Positions 1 through 7,182 of a stretch of 49,407 bases of DNA are shown one piece after another. Every line of letters starts with the position of its first letter. Position 1 is the first letter of the stretch. Source of the DNA: Pseudomonas fluorescens. Lineage in GTDB: Bacteria > Pseudomonadota > Gammaproteobacteria > Pseudomonadales > Pseudomonadaceae. The translations under genes and the position numbers were made by a program. Below the pieces are notes generated by a model that was not told where the DNA came from, did not search any database, and worked only from the letters and a program-made list of their open reading frames with translations. The DNA is taken from the NCBI RefSeq assembly GCF_902497875.1, contig NZ_CABVHY010000042.1, positions 1 to 49,407 on the forward strand, in the 5' to 3' direction.

Positions 1-4
1 CGGT

Positions 5-367
5 ATGGCTCAGAACCTTGCTGGCCCTGCCGTGAATGTTGCTGCGCTGGTTCAAGGCAGAACCCAAGACTGGCGTGTCATCGCAGATGAGTGGGCTGGC
101 GTCTGCCAGTCTCGGGGAACCGTCACGTTTGAAGGCACGGGCACCGCAACTGCGGGTTGCTCTTACAGCGTTGAAGTCAAACCCGGTCAAGGTTGGGTAC
201 TCAGCAAATACGTCGGTCAGACTTGGATGCCGGTTGAAGCCTGCGCCATTGGTCAAGACCGTGCGGTTGAGGATCGCCGCCGTATAGCTCGCGATTGTGC
301 GCACGCGGCACGTCCCACTCCGGTCATTGCCGGTGGCTTCGCTGACAAACTCCGGGCGCTGGTGTGA
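5..367 (+). CDS. Hypothetical protein of accessory region
   Basis: 120-residue protein that I do not recognise. ATG starts at 5 and the stop overlaps the GTG start of the next gene by 4 nt (GTGA), so the two are probably translationally coupled in one operon. The protein is soluble-looking, with no signal peptide or membrane segment. It has four scattered cysteines and an arginine-rich patch around residues 85-95 (DRAVEDRRRIARD). The gene upstream lies outside the window, so operon membership on that side cannot be judged. Context (small overlapping genes, serine recombinase downstream) suggests cargo of a mobile or integrated element. No function is assigned. Confidence 0.6.
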   Translation: MAQNLAGPAVNVAALVQGRTQDWRVIADEWAGVCQSRGTVTFEGTGTATAGCSYSVEVKPGQGWVLSKYVGQTWMPVEACAIGQDRAVEDRRRIARDCAHAARPTPVIAGGFADKLRALV

Positions 368-981
368 GTACTGAGCGGCCTGCGCTTCGGCGCGGGCAGC
401 ACCCATCCGCTGACGACCTAGTAAAGATGAGGCTCGGATACCCCGGCTATGAGGCTCGATTGCAGAGCATGCGGGCAATGAAGCCCGCCCGGTACGCTGC
501 TGTTATGTCCGGTGCTAGGACGTTCGATGATCCGGACTGGTGTTGCACTGAGTGCAGCGGGAACGAGCGGCACACTCGGAACCTTACGTGTCGGGCCTGC
601 AATGGTGCCCGCGTAGCGAGCGTGTTCAAGACACTGCCCGATGGTCAGACCGTGTACGTGTCAAAAGATGATTCAGCCTCTGATAACTGGCAGCAGCGAC
701 ACCTGCGAACACAGCGCCTGCTAGATCAGAAAGCCATCTTGAACCGCTTGGGGCCAGTGGTCGTCGGTCGGTACTGCCTTGAGGGTGGCTGCGTGCTGCG
801 TGCCGGGTCCGTGGCGCTCGACACTGAGTCGCTGATGCTTGCCGTCGATGCCCTGCTGTCTGGTGATCCTGAACAGTCCCGCATTGCGATTGAACCGCTT
901 ATCCAGCAACACCGTGAACTGGCGTTGTGCGTCCGCACGATCGCCCAAGCCCTTGCGGCACCTAAACCAAATCGAACTTGA
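364..981 (+). CDS. Hypothetical protein with CxxC/CxxC zinc-knuckle
   Basis: 205-residue protein starting at GTG 364 within the stop of the preceding gene. Residues ~59-78 hold two CxxC pairs (CCTEC, then CRAC about 16 residues on), which look like a structural zinc-binding knuckle as seen in small phage and plasmid nucleic-acid-binding proteins. The rest is unrecognised: an Arg-rich N-terminus and a helical C-terminal half ending in a basic tail (APKPNRT). It sits in a run of short co-directional genes ending before the serine recombinase. The zinc knuckle is visible; any DNA- or RNA-binding role is inference. Confidence 0.6.
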   Translation: MSTERPALRRGQHPSADDLVKMRLGYPGYEARLQSMRAMKPARYAAVMSGARTFDDPDWCCTECSGNERHTRNLTCRACNGARVASVFKTLPDGQTVYVSKDDSASDNWQQRHLRTQRLLDQKAILNRLGPVVVGRYCLEGGCVLRAGSVALDTESLMLAVDALLSGDPEQSRIAIEPLIQQHRELALCVRTIAQALAAPKPNRT

Positions 982-1022
982 TGCCTGCCCAATGGGTGGG
1001 CTGCACCTATTGGAGACATTAA

Positions 1023-1283
1023 ATGAAAGCACGAATTACAAAGTCCGTCCTGTCCGGCATGTGCGCCGCTTTTACCCCCGACTTAACCTCGCCGTCTGGT
1101 CTGCGCTGGAACCGCTGGAACGGCACCACAGGTACGCGCAGCCGTGAAGCTGGCGACGTGGCTGGTAGCTGCACAAACTCAGGCACTTACGTCGTTACTC
1201 TGGAAGGCAGCAAGTACCTGGCTGCGGATGTCCTGCTTGCTCTGCACCGCGCCCAGCATCGCACCGCTGTGGTGTCAGCATGA
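1023..1283 (+). CDS. Small protein resembling N-terminal module of phage HNH proteins
   Basis: 86-residue protein with a good Shine-Dalgarno (TTGGAG, 8 nt before ATG 1023). The pattern TSPSGLRWNRW, then EAGDVAGS, then YVVTLEGSKYLAADVLLALH resembles the AP2/HNH-associated N-terminal module common in phage HNH homing endonucleases, where the final part usually reads YxAHRxVWxL. The HNH nuclease half is absent: the frame stops at 1283, overlapping the next start by 4 nt (ATGA). It may be a free-standing DNA-recognition module or a remnant. The family likeness is from memory and a profile search would be needed to confirm it. Confidence 0.6.
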   Translation: MKARITKSVLSGMCAAFTPDLTSPSGLRWNRWNGTTGTRSREAGDVAGSCTNSGTYVVTLEGSKYLAADVLLALHRAQHRTAVVSA

Positions 1284-1690
1284 GCCGCGCCCGGACAAGG
1301 ATCGAGGCACGGAACCAGCAGCCGGAGATCAAACCTTGGGATGAGGAGTTCATGCTATCGGACTCGTCACCAAGTGGCCTACGGCTTCTGGTGAACGGTA
1401 ATCCCAGTGTGGTGGCTGGCTGTGCGATTGAGCTGACTTGGCCACATGATAAGAGCATGGCCGAGCATTGCATCTGGCCTCGGCATTACAGTACGTCGGT
1501 GATCGTCGGCTGGGAAGGTACGGACCTCGGCGGATTCACGAAGTGGGATATGCAGCTGGAAACTGTGTCCGCTTGGGTTGTCCGTGAAATCCTGCTGGAA
1601 CACGCCGCGCGTGCTCAGCAGATTCAATTGCTGGAACAGCATCTGGAACAGCATCTGGAACAGCATCTGGAACAACTGGAAGTGGCCTAA
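1280..1690 (+). CDS. Hypothetical protein with C-terminal LEQH tandem repeat
   Basis: 136-residue protein whose ATG overlaps the stop of the previous gene (ATGA). The N-terminus is basic (MSRARTRIEARNQQ), the middle is unrecognised, and there is a Trp-rich patch at ~75-100. The C-terminus is a helix made of LEQ-H repeats, encoded by three perfect copies of a 12-nt unit plus a partial copy. It is probably the last gene of the 5-1690 operon, since about 170 nt without a gene follow. No function can be assigned. Confidence 0.55.
   Translation: MSRARTRIEARNQQPEIKPWDEEFMLSDSSPSGLRLLVNGNPSVVAGCAIELTWPHDKSMAEHCIWPRHYSTSVIVGWEGTDLGGFTKWDMQLETVSAWVVREILLEHAARAQQIQLLEQHLEQHLEQHLEQLEVA
1631..1681 (+). 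repeat. 12-nt in-frame tandem repeat (CTGGAACAGCAT x3 plus partial)
   Basis: Perfect copies start at 1631, 1643 and 1655, followed by a diverged copy. Each unit adds Leu-Glu-Gln-His to the C-terminal helix of the 1280-1690 protein. Perfect identity suggests recent slippage, so copy number could vary between strains. Confidence 0.9.
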
Positions 1691-1862
1691 CGGCTGCTTC
1701 CCTTTTTGGCTCTGGCCCTGCGACCTAAAAATATTATATCCACCCGAGTGGGTCCCTCCACTGAAGGCACAGCAACCGCCCCCATGGCCCCTCGATCCTG
1801 AACGTCGGCAGATGCCCAGCTCTGGGCTAGGATGATCGCTCCCCACTTCAAGGATGATCGTC

Positions 1863-2078
1863 ATGCCAGACCAGAACGAAGCCAACATCGCTACAGCTGA
1901 TGTGCTGACTCTGTTGCTGCACAACCAACACGCACTAGCTGCCGCAATTGAAGAAGTGGCGCTATGGGCAAGGGCAACCGGTTCACCCGAAACCCATGAC
2001 AACGCCATCACAGCACTCAATACGCTCGACATGAATGCATCCGCCATCACCGCTGGAATCCTCAAGCTGAGGCAATGA
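1863..2078 (+). CDS. Small hypothetical protein
   Basis: 71 residues from ATG 1863. An in-frame ATG at 1854 lies inside the ribosome-binding sequence (AAGGA at 1850-1854), so 1863 is preferred with a spacing of 8 nt. The protein is acidic and predicted mostly helical (LTLLLHNQHALAAAIEEVALWAR), without a signal peptide or membrane segment. It lies between the small-gene operon and the recombinase gene, with its own ribosome-binding site and about 170 nt of non-coding DNA before it. I do not recognise the family. Confidence 0.55.
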   Translation: MPDQNEANIATADVLTLLLHNQHALAAAIEEVALWARATGSPETHDNAITALNTLDMNASAITAGILKLRQ

Positions 2079-2082
2079 CCGA

Positions 2083-2198
2083 GTGTAGTGATACGGGTAT
2101 ACCTGAGCCACCACTCGTCGGATAGGGTGTGGCTGTGCTGATTCGTAGTGATATGAGCCGCTTGACAACTCTAATCACCACACTAATAATCACTACAC
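2083..2198. promoter_or_regulatory. Repeat cluster and promoter upstream of serine recombinase (candidate res/att site)
   Basis: GTGTAGTGAT at 2083-2092 and a variant TCGTAGTGAT at 2143-2152 lie on the plus strand. The inverted forms ATCACCACAC (2174-2183) and ATCACTACAC (2189-2198) follow. The palindrome GGTATACC is at 2096-2103. A sigma70-like promoter TTGACA (2162-2167) with 16-nt spacing to TAATAA (2184-2189) overlaps the inverted copies and points at the recombinase gene. Repeated half-sites upstream of a serine recombinase gene are the usual layout of a res site that also autoregulates. The site function is inference. Confidence 0.45.
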
Positions 2199-2222
2199 CC
2201 AAATCAACACGAGTGCATTGCC

Positions 2223-2849
2223 ATGATGATCCGCGCATACCTCCGAGCATCCACTATCGAGCAGGATGCCACCCGCGCTAAGGAGCAGCTACGTGCCTTC
2301 GCTGTTGAGCATGGGCAGCGTGTGGCGAGCTGGTACGCCGAGAACGAATCCGGGGCCACACTGGAGCGCCCTGAGCTGTTCCGCCTGCTCTCTGACTGTG
2401 AGCCGGGGGACGTGCTGCTGGTCGAGCAGGTAGACCGACTGGCACGCCTGAATGAGTCGGACTGGTTGAAGCTCCGGGGCGAACTCCAGGCCAAGGGTGT
2501 GTTGGTTGTAGCCTTGGACCTGCCTACGTCACATCAGGCTATGCAGCCAGCCCGCAAGGGTGACGACTTCACAGGCCGGATGCTGGGCGCAATCAATACG
2601 ATGCTTCTGGATATGCTCGCTGCTGTGGCCCGTAAGGACTATGAGGACCGCCGCCGCCGTCAAGCGCAGGGTATCGAGAAGGCGAAGGCCGAAGGCGCGT
2701 ACAAGGGCAGGCAGATAGATGAGAGCTTGCACCAGCGTGTGCGTGAGCTGCTGGCCGACGGCAAGAGCATTCGCAAGGTTGCTGAGCTGATCGGATGCAG
2801 CACACAGACAGTGCAGCGCGTTAAGCGAGAGCTGGCCGTACCAGCGTGA
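2223..2849 (+). CDS. Serine recombinase (resolvase/invertase family)
   Basis: 208 residues. The N-terminal catalytic domain begins MMIRAYLRAST, with the nucleophilic serine at about residue 10, and is followed by the conserved VEQVDRLARL segment (~78-87). A long E-helix region rich in Arg (DYEDRRRRQAQGIEKAK) leads to a linker GAYKGR. A C-terminal helix-turn-helix (SIRKVAELIGCSTQTVQRVKRE) completes the standard small resolvase architecture. An ATG at 2226 is an alternative start. It should cut and rejoin DNA at paired sites through a 5' phosphoserine link, giving resolution, inversion or small-element integration. The gene sits at the right part of an accessory segment beside a truncated core gene. 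Confidence 0.88.
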   Translation: MMIRAYLRASTIEQDATRAKEQLRAFAVEHGQRVASWYAENESGATLERPELFRLLSDCEPGDVLLVEQVDRLARLNESDWLKLRGELQAKGVLVVALDLPTSHQAMQPARKGDDFTGRMLGAINTMLLDMLAAVARKDYEDRRRRQAQGIEKAKAEGAYKGRQIDESLHQRVRELLADGKSIRKVAELIGCSTQTVQRVKRELAVPA

Positions 2850-2866
2850 GCAACCCCGAAAGCAGT

Positions 2867-3075
2867 ACCCCTGTGCACCGTCTGAAACAACGAGAGCGCC
2901 GGACGGTGCGAGAGCATTCCCTTTGAACACTGGGGATCGGCCAGACCCCTGTGCACCACTGGCAAGCAATGCTGGATGTTGGTGCCCGGAGAGGAGTCTG
3001 ATCGGTTCTGCTTGTGACACGCGCACGGTACGCACGGTGCGAGCAGATGCAGCAAATACCGCTGAAACCCCTGTG
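2867..3075. repeat. Repeat-rich non-coding segment after recombinase
   Basis: The motif ACCCCTGTG occurs at 2867, 2945 and 3067; the first two copies extend to ACCCCTGTGCACC. Two of them start hairpins: GCACCGTC (2875-2882) pairs with GACGGTGC (2902-2909), and GCACCA (2953-2958) pairs with TGGTGC (2980-2985). ACGGTGCGAG recurs at 2903 and 3034. No convincing gene is present. The segment could be the end of the mobile element, a recombination site or a structured RNA. Confidence 0.5.
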
Positions 3076-3108
3076 TTTACTGGGCCGAACACCTTTCCTC
3101 TTGTTTAG

Positions 3109-3213
3109 TCTCTGAATGGGGCGTCACATCTTGACTCGTTGCAGAGTCAGGTCGTGTCTACTCTGCAAGCGGCGCAAGAAACCGGCCGTTATCAGATCAC
3201 CAGCAAAGACTAG
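3109..3213 (+). pseudogene. 3' tail of a truncated gene
   Basis: An open frame without a start codon reads SLNGASHLDSLQSQ, continues through about 20 residues and ends YQITSKD at the TAG at 3211-3213. A stop (TAG 3106-3108) closes the frame upstream. The residue pattern looks like a genuine protein C-terminus. Its stop overlaps the convergent stop of the DUF748 gene at CTAG, as expected for two native convergent core genes. I infer that the accessory segment displaced the 5' part of this gene. I do not recognise the protein. Confidence 0.5.
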
Positions 3214-4286
3214 TCCGCCGATGGCTTGGACTGTTCATAGCGGGCGTTGAACGCCTGGACAAAGCCGTTGCGCAATATCTGCAGAAACGCCTGGAACGCG
3301 CTGATGTCTCGCTGGTGAACGCTGCCTCTAAGCTCGACGCGAGTGGCGAACTGGTTTTTTCCCTGGTTCTTCAGGACTGTTTCAGTGGTACCCACCAGGG
3401 CTTCCCATACGGAACGGAACAGGCCTTTTTTCTCGTTTTCGACGTCCTGCTGCCAATTGAACACATCGACGTCCCTCAACAGCGGTTTGATATAGCCCGT
3501 GAGCTGGCCTTTTTTGGCCTGCGCCTCGATCACGACATCGCCGTGACCGGCATTGAAGTCGAACTTGCCATAGGCCGAGGCGAAGTCATTCATGCGTTTG
3601 AGCTCGATATGCCTGGCGCGCAGACGGAAATCGAATTCTTCGAAATTGCTCAGCGGATCGAAGGTCGCGGTGGTTTCCAGCGGAGCGTGCCCAAGTAGCA
3701 GGGCTTTACCTTCGAAGCGGGCGTCGCGTTTGCCTTTGACGTCGACCACGTTGGTCAGGTTGTAGACGCTGGCGTTGACCTGGGTGGCGTCCATGTTGAC
3801 TGGCGGTTTCGAGTTGAAGTTGCGGAACGTGATTCGTCCGTCGTTGATCCGCACTTCGTTCAGGGTGATGGGTAGCAGCTTGCTCAATTGTGCTCGCCAG
3901 TCGGTGCCCTGGCCGGTCTGGGAGGCCTGTTTGTTGGCCCCGCCGTCGACGAAGTTCAGCTCCGGTCTGACGAACAGCACTTCGGCCACCACCGCATGGT
4001 CGTACCAGAGCGAATGCCAACTGACCGAAAGATCGATCAGTGGCGCACTGACGAAAGGCACCGGCACCTTGCCGTCGACCTTGACGATCTTCAGGCCGTT
4101 GATTCGGTAGGCGCCGCGCCACAGTGCCAGGTCGACATCGATAACCTGGCCGCGGTAGTCACCCATGTCCGCCAGTTTGTCGTTCAGGTAGTCGCGAACC
4201 AGCAAGGGCAGGGCGATGTGCAGCGCTACCAGCAGCACGACGATGCCGGCCAGGGTCCAGAGGGGCCAACTATAGCGACGTTTCAT
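3210..4286 (-). CDS. DUF748 family protein
   Basis: 358 residues. The start is ATG at 4286, with GGAG 8-12 nt upstream; the frame stays open further upstream but lacks a better start. A signal anchor / membrane helix lies at about residues 7-29 (LAGIVVLLVALHIALP), followed by a long periplasmic part. The segment around VNASVYNLTNV and FEGKALLLGHAPLETTATF, and the FDFRLRARHIELKRMNDF region, fit the DUF748 (AsmA-related) beta-rich repeat family of envelope proteins. The function in Pseudomonas is not established; the family is linked to outer-membrane or lipid transport by its similarity to AsmA/TamB-type proteins. It is divergent from cysK. Confidence 0.8.
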   Translation of the reverse strand: MKRRYSWPLWTLAGIVVLLVALHIALPLLVRDYLNDKLADMGDYRGQVIDVDLALWRGAYRINGLKIVKVDGKVPVPFVSAPLIDLSVSWHSLWYDHAVVAEVLFVRPELNFVDGGANKQASQTGQGTDWRAQLSKLLPITLNEVRINDGRITFRNFNSKPPVNMDATQVNASVYNLTNVVDVKGKRDARFEGKALLLGHAPLETTATFDPLSNFEEFDFRLRARHIELKRMNDFASAYGKFDFNAGHGDVVIEAQAKKGQLTGYIKPLLRDVDVFNWQQDVENEKKGLFRSVWEALVGTTETVLKNQGKNQFATRVELRGSVHQRDISAFQAFLQILRNGFVQAFNARYEQSKPSAD

Positions 4287-4413
4287 AATGTTTAGTCTCC
4301 GCCGTATAAAGCCTGTGACTGCTGTAACAAGTAGTCGTTCGTCGCAACTGGACGCCCATGGGGCCCGAGGCATACCCTTGAATGCTTCTTCAACGCTGCA
4401 TAAGGACCCAGCC

Positions 4414-5388
4414 ATGAGCCGCATTTACGCTGACAACGCCCATTCCATCGGCAATACGCCGTTGGTACAGATCAACCGCATCGCACCCCGTGGCGTGACC
4501 ATTCTGGCCAAGATCGAAGGGCGCAATCCCGGGTATTCGGTCAAGTGCCGGATTGGCGCGAACATGATCTGGGACGCCGAAAGCAGTGGCAAGCTCAAGC
4601 CAGGCATGACCATCGTCGAGCCGACCTCGGGCAATACCGGCATCGGGCTGGCATTCGTCGCGGCCGCCCGTGGCTACCGGCTGGTGCTGACCATGCCGGC
4701 GTCCATGAGCATCGAGCGGCGCAAAGTCCTCAAGGCCCTGGGTGCAGAGCTGGTGCTGACGGAACCGGCCAAAGGCATGAAAGGCGCGATCGAAAAGGCC
4801 GCCGAGATTCTCGCCAGTGATCCGGCCCAGTACTTCATGCCGCAGCAGTTCGACAACCCGGCCAACCCGGCTATCCATGAAAAAACCACCGGCCCGGAAA
4901 TCTGGAATGACACCGACGGTGCGGTGGATGTGCTGGTCGCGGGCGTGGGCACTGGCGGGACCCTAACCGGAGTGTCGCGCTACATCAAGCTCACTCAGGG
5001 CAAACCGATTCTGTCGGTGGCGGTGGAGCCCATAGTGTCACCGGTGATCACTCAGAAACTGGCCGGTGAAGAGATCAAGCCAAGCCCGCACAAGATCCAG
5101 GGCATCGGTGCCGGGTTTGTACCGAAAAACCTCGATCTGTCGATGGTCGACCGGGTCGAGCTGGTCAGCGATGAAGAGTCCAAGGCCATGGCCCTGCGCT
5201 TGATGCAGGAAGAGGGGATTCTGAGCGGTATTTCCTGTGGCGCCGCCATGGCGGTCGCAGTGCGTCTGGCCGAAACCCCGGAAATGCAGGGCAAGACCAT
5301 CGTGGTGATTCTGCCGGACTCGGGAGAGCGTTACCTGTCGAGCATGTTGTTCAGTGATCTGTTCACTGAGCAGGAAACTCAACAATAA
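4414..5388 (+). CDS. cysK: Cysteine synthase A (O-acetylserine sulfhydrylase)
   Basis: 324 residues, full family length. It joins O-acetylserine and sulfide to make cysteine, in the cytoplasm, using PLP. The PLP lysine is Lys44 in PGYSVKCRIGAN; the substrate loop TSGNTG is at 71-76, and the phosphate-binding loop is GVGTGGTLTG. The start at 4414 has AAGGA 7 nt upstream; the open frame extends to 4288 without support. The sequence matches CysK more than CysM (length, and the NTPLVQINRIAP and KPSPHKIQGIGAGF stretches). Two REP elements follow. Confidence 0.95.
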   Translation: MSRIYADNAHSIGNTPLVQINRIAPRGVTILAKIEGRNPGYSVKCRIGANMIWDAESSGKLKPGMTIVEPTSGNTGIGLAFVAAARGYRLVLTMPASMSIERRKVLKALGAELVLTEPAKGMKGAIEKAAEILASDPAQYFMPQQFDNPANPAIHEKTTGPEIWNDTDGAVDVLVAGVGTGGTLTGVSRYIKLTQGKPILSVAVEPIVSPVITQKLAGEEIKPSPHKIQGIGAGFVPKNLDLSMVDRVELVSDEESKAMALRLMQEEGILSGISCGAAMAVAVRLAETPEMQGKTIVVILPDSGERYLSSMLFSDLFTEQETQQ

Positions 5389-5405
5389 CGACGGGATTCC
5401 TCCCG

Positions 5406-5482
5406 GTAGGAGCTGCCGCAGGCTGCGATCTTTTGATCTTCGCGATTATAGTATCCGCAGAAAAGATCGCAGGCTTCGCCAG
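5406..5482. repeat. REPIN-type element, copy 1
   Basis: GTAGGAGCTGCCGCAGGCTG begins at 5406, followed by CGATCTTTTGATC. After a short loop the inverted arm AAAAGATCGCAGGCT ends near 5475. Classic P. fluorescens repetitive extragenic palindrome pair, which can form a long hairpin in RNA after cysK. Confidence 0.85.
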
Positions 5483-5530
5483 CGCCGACCGAGTCCACCT
5501 GCGATGTTAGGGGATATACACAATCCCCCC

Positions 5531-5606
5531 GTAGGAGCTGCCGCAGGCTGCGATCTTTTGATCTTCGCGGTTGTAGTATCCGCAGAAAAGATCGCAGGCT
5601 CCTCCG
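5531..5606. repeat. REPIN-type element, copy 2
   Basis: Near-identical, same-orientation copy starting 125 nt after copy 1, with the same GTAGGAGCTGCCGCAGGCTG core and the inverted AAAAGATCGCAGGCT arm at 5586-5600. The pair lies in the 428-nt gene-free gap between cysK and the lpxO-like gene; no gene is visible in the rest of the gap. Confidence 0.85.
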
Positions 5607-5816
5607 CCCACCGAGTACACCCCCGCAAAGGGTATTTGCTGATCGGCATCGGCTCTCGTTCAGCTACCCTATGCGATTAAGTGCTTTATTAGGTATTCCT
5701 CAACACTGAATGTTGATTCAGGCGGTTTTTCCCGAGGCCGGGAGTGTTTATCATGGCCGGCTGCCGTGTCGGGTAAATGACAGGGTGCAGAGTTACTGAC
5801 TATCAGGGAGTGGGTC

Positions 5817-6755
5817 ATGAGCTTTTCCTTCGCTGCGAAGGCGTCGGTGTTGCTGCTGTTTTTGGGTAGCACGCTTTTTGTCCATTTACGTGGCAAGGCG
5901 CGTTTGCCGGTGTTGCGTCAGTTCGTCAACCATTCAGCACTGTTCGCTCCTTACAACGCCTTGATGTATCTGTTCTCTGACGTGCCGTCCACACCCTATC
6001 TGGATCGCAGCAAGTTCCCGGAACTGCAGGTGCTCAAGGACAACTGGGAAGTCATTCGCGACGAAGCCATGCACCTGTTCGACGAGGGCTACATCCGCGC
6101 CGCCGAGAAAAACAACGACGCCGGCTTCAGTTCGTTCTTCAAGAGGGGCTGGAAGCGTTTCTACCTCAAGTGGTACGACAAACCGCTGCCATCGGCCGAG
6201 GCACTGTGCCCGAGAACGGTGGCGCTGCTCAGTACTATCCCCAACGTAAAAGGCGCGATGTTCGCGTTGCTGCCAGGCGGCAGTCACCTCAACCCGCACC
6301 GCGATCCATTCGCCGGCTCCCTGCGATATCACCTGGGATTGTCGACACCCAATTGTGACGATTGCCGGATTTTCGTCGACGGTCAGCAATATGCCTGGCG
6401 CGATGGCGAGGACGTGATATTTGACGAAACCTACGTACACTGGGTGAAGAACGACACCGACAAGACCCGGGTCATCCTGTTCTGTGACATCGAGCGCCCG
6501 CTGAGCAACCGCCTCATGATCGGCATCAACCGCAGGATCAGTGGTCTGTTGGGCCGCGCCACTGCGCCGCAGAACCTCGATGACGAACGCGTCGGCGGGA
6601 TCAACCGGGTCTATGCCTGGAACAAGCGCTCCAGCGACAACTTCAGCGGCGTGATCAAACAGTGGAAACGCCGCAATCCGAAGCTTTATCGAATTTTGCG
6701 TCCGGTACTGGCGGTGTTGGTGCTGACGTTGCTGGGGTATTGGCTGTTTGGTTGA
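5817..6755 (+). CDS. lpxO: LpxO-type lipid A / aspartyl-asparaginyl beta-hydroxylase
   Basis: 312 residues, Fe(II)/2-oxoglutarate-dependent dioxygenase of the aspartyl/asparaginyl beta-hydroxylase family. Ligand residues are visible: H161 and D163 in PHRDPFAGSLRYHLG, H208 in ETYVHWV, and the oxoglutarate-binding R218 in KTRVILFCDIERP. An N-terminal membrane helix (~8-24) and a C-terminal one (~293-310) place it at the inner membrane, as in LpxO, which 2-hydroxylates a secondary acyl chain of lipid A. RBS AGGGAG precedes ATG 5817. The LpxO label is based on overall resemblance to Pseudomonas LpxO (for example NNDAGFSSFFKRGWKRFYLK); another substrate within the family cannot be excluded. Confidence 0.85.
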   Translation: MSFSFAAKASVLLLFLGSTLFVHLRGKARLPVLRQFVNHSALFAPYNALMYLFSDVPSTPYLDRSKFPELQVLKDNWEVIRDEAMHLFDEGYIRAAEKNNDAGFSSFFKRGWKRFYLKWYDKPLPSAEALCPRTVALLSTIPNVKGAMFALLPGGSHLNPHRDPFAGSLRYHLGLSTPNCDDCRIFVDGQQYAWRDGEDVIFDETYVHWVKNDTDKTRVILFCDIERPLSNRLMIGINRRISGLLGRATAPQNLDDERVGGINRVYAWNKRSSDNFSGVIKQWKRRNPKLYRILRPVLAVLVLTLLGYWLFG

Positions 6756-6835
6756 TGCCGGTTTCTGAACGAAAAAACCGCTCCTACAGAGACCTCATCA
6801 CGTTGGCTGTCGTTACTGGTTTTTTGGCTAAGTCG

Positions 6836-6865
6836 TTGCAATATATATCGGGCGCTGGTTATAGT
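6836..6865 (+). promoter_or_regulatory. Sigma70-like promoter for leader ORF / EamA gene
   Basis: TTGCAA (6836-6841), 18 nt, TATAGT (6860-6865), followed by a GC-rich start region. It lies about 57 nt before the small ORF at 6923 and would also transcribe the EamA gene at 7183. Confidence 0.5.
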
Positions 6866-6922
6866 CGGCGCCCGGTGCGTTCCATAACCCACCTGCCTTC
6901 TCTCATCAAAAAAGATCAGCGC

Positions 6923-7087
6923 ATGCCAGTTTCCCTCATCAACGCGGTAGTCGATTCAGCGGTCAACGCTGGCGTCGTGCCGTGCGGGAATCAGCAACCT
7001 GTGCAGATCAGTCATTACCCCCCACCTGTCAGTAGCACGCCGGTGTGCGCAGTTGTATCACCGCCAGGCGTTGGCTTCTCGGGCTGA
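6923..7087 (+). CDS. Small ORF, possible leader peptide of EamA exporter
   Basis: 54 residues beginning MPVSLINAVVDSAV. The middle contains a triple proline (HYPPPVSSTP) and the end is Pro/Gly rich (VVSPPGVGFSG). The ribosome-binding site is poor. It lies between a good promoter and the EamA exporter, with 95 nt from its stop to the exporter start. That gap can form the small stems TCAGC/GCTGA and CCTG/CAGG, the latter touching the exporter's AGGTGG ribosome-binding site. A PPP stall in a leader peptide controlling exporter translation is an attractive reading but pure inference; it could also be an ordinary small protein. Confidence 0.45.
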   Translation: MPVSLINAVVDSAVNAGVVPCGNQQPVQISHYPPPVSSTPVCAVVSPPGVGFSG

Positions 7088-7182
7088 TCAGCTTCGTTTG
7101 CTGTTCCCTGTGCCCGCCTGAAAAAACTACTGGACTTCAGCCTTTGCTGAGTTGGCTTTTTGCCTGATTACAGGTGGTATCC

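Noticed and set aside
721..1032. Minus-strand frames opposite the zinc-knuckle gene
   Set aside because: Shadows of the 364-981 gene, which is favoured by its coupled GTG start and coherent operon.
5406..5606. Repeats considered as a CRISPR array
   Set aside because: Only two copies, each itself an inverted pair with the REP core, and no spacer-repeat pattern or cas genes.
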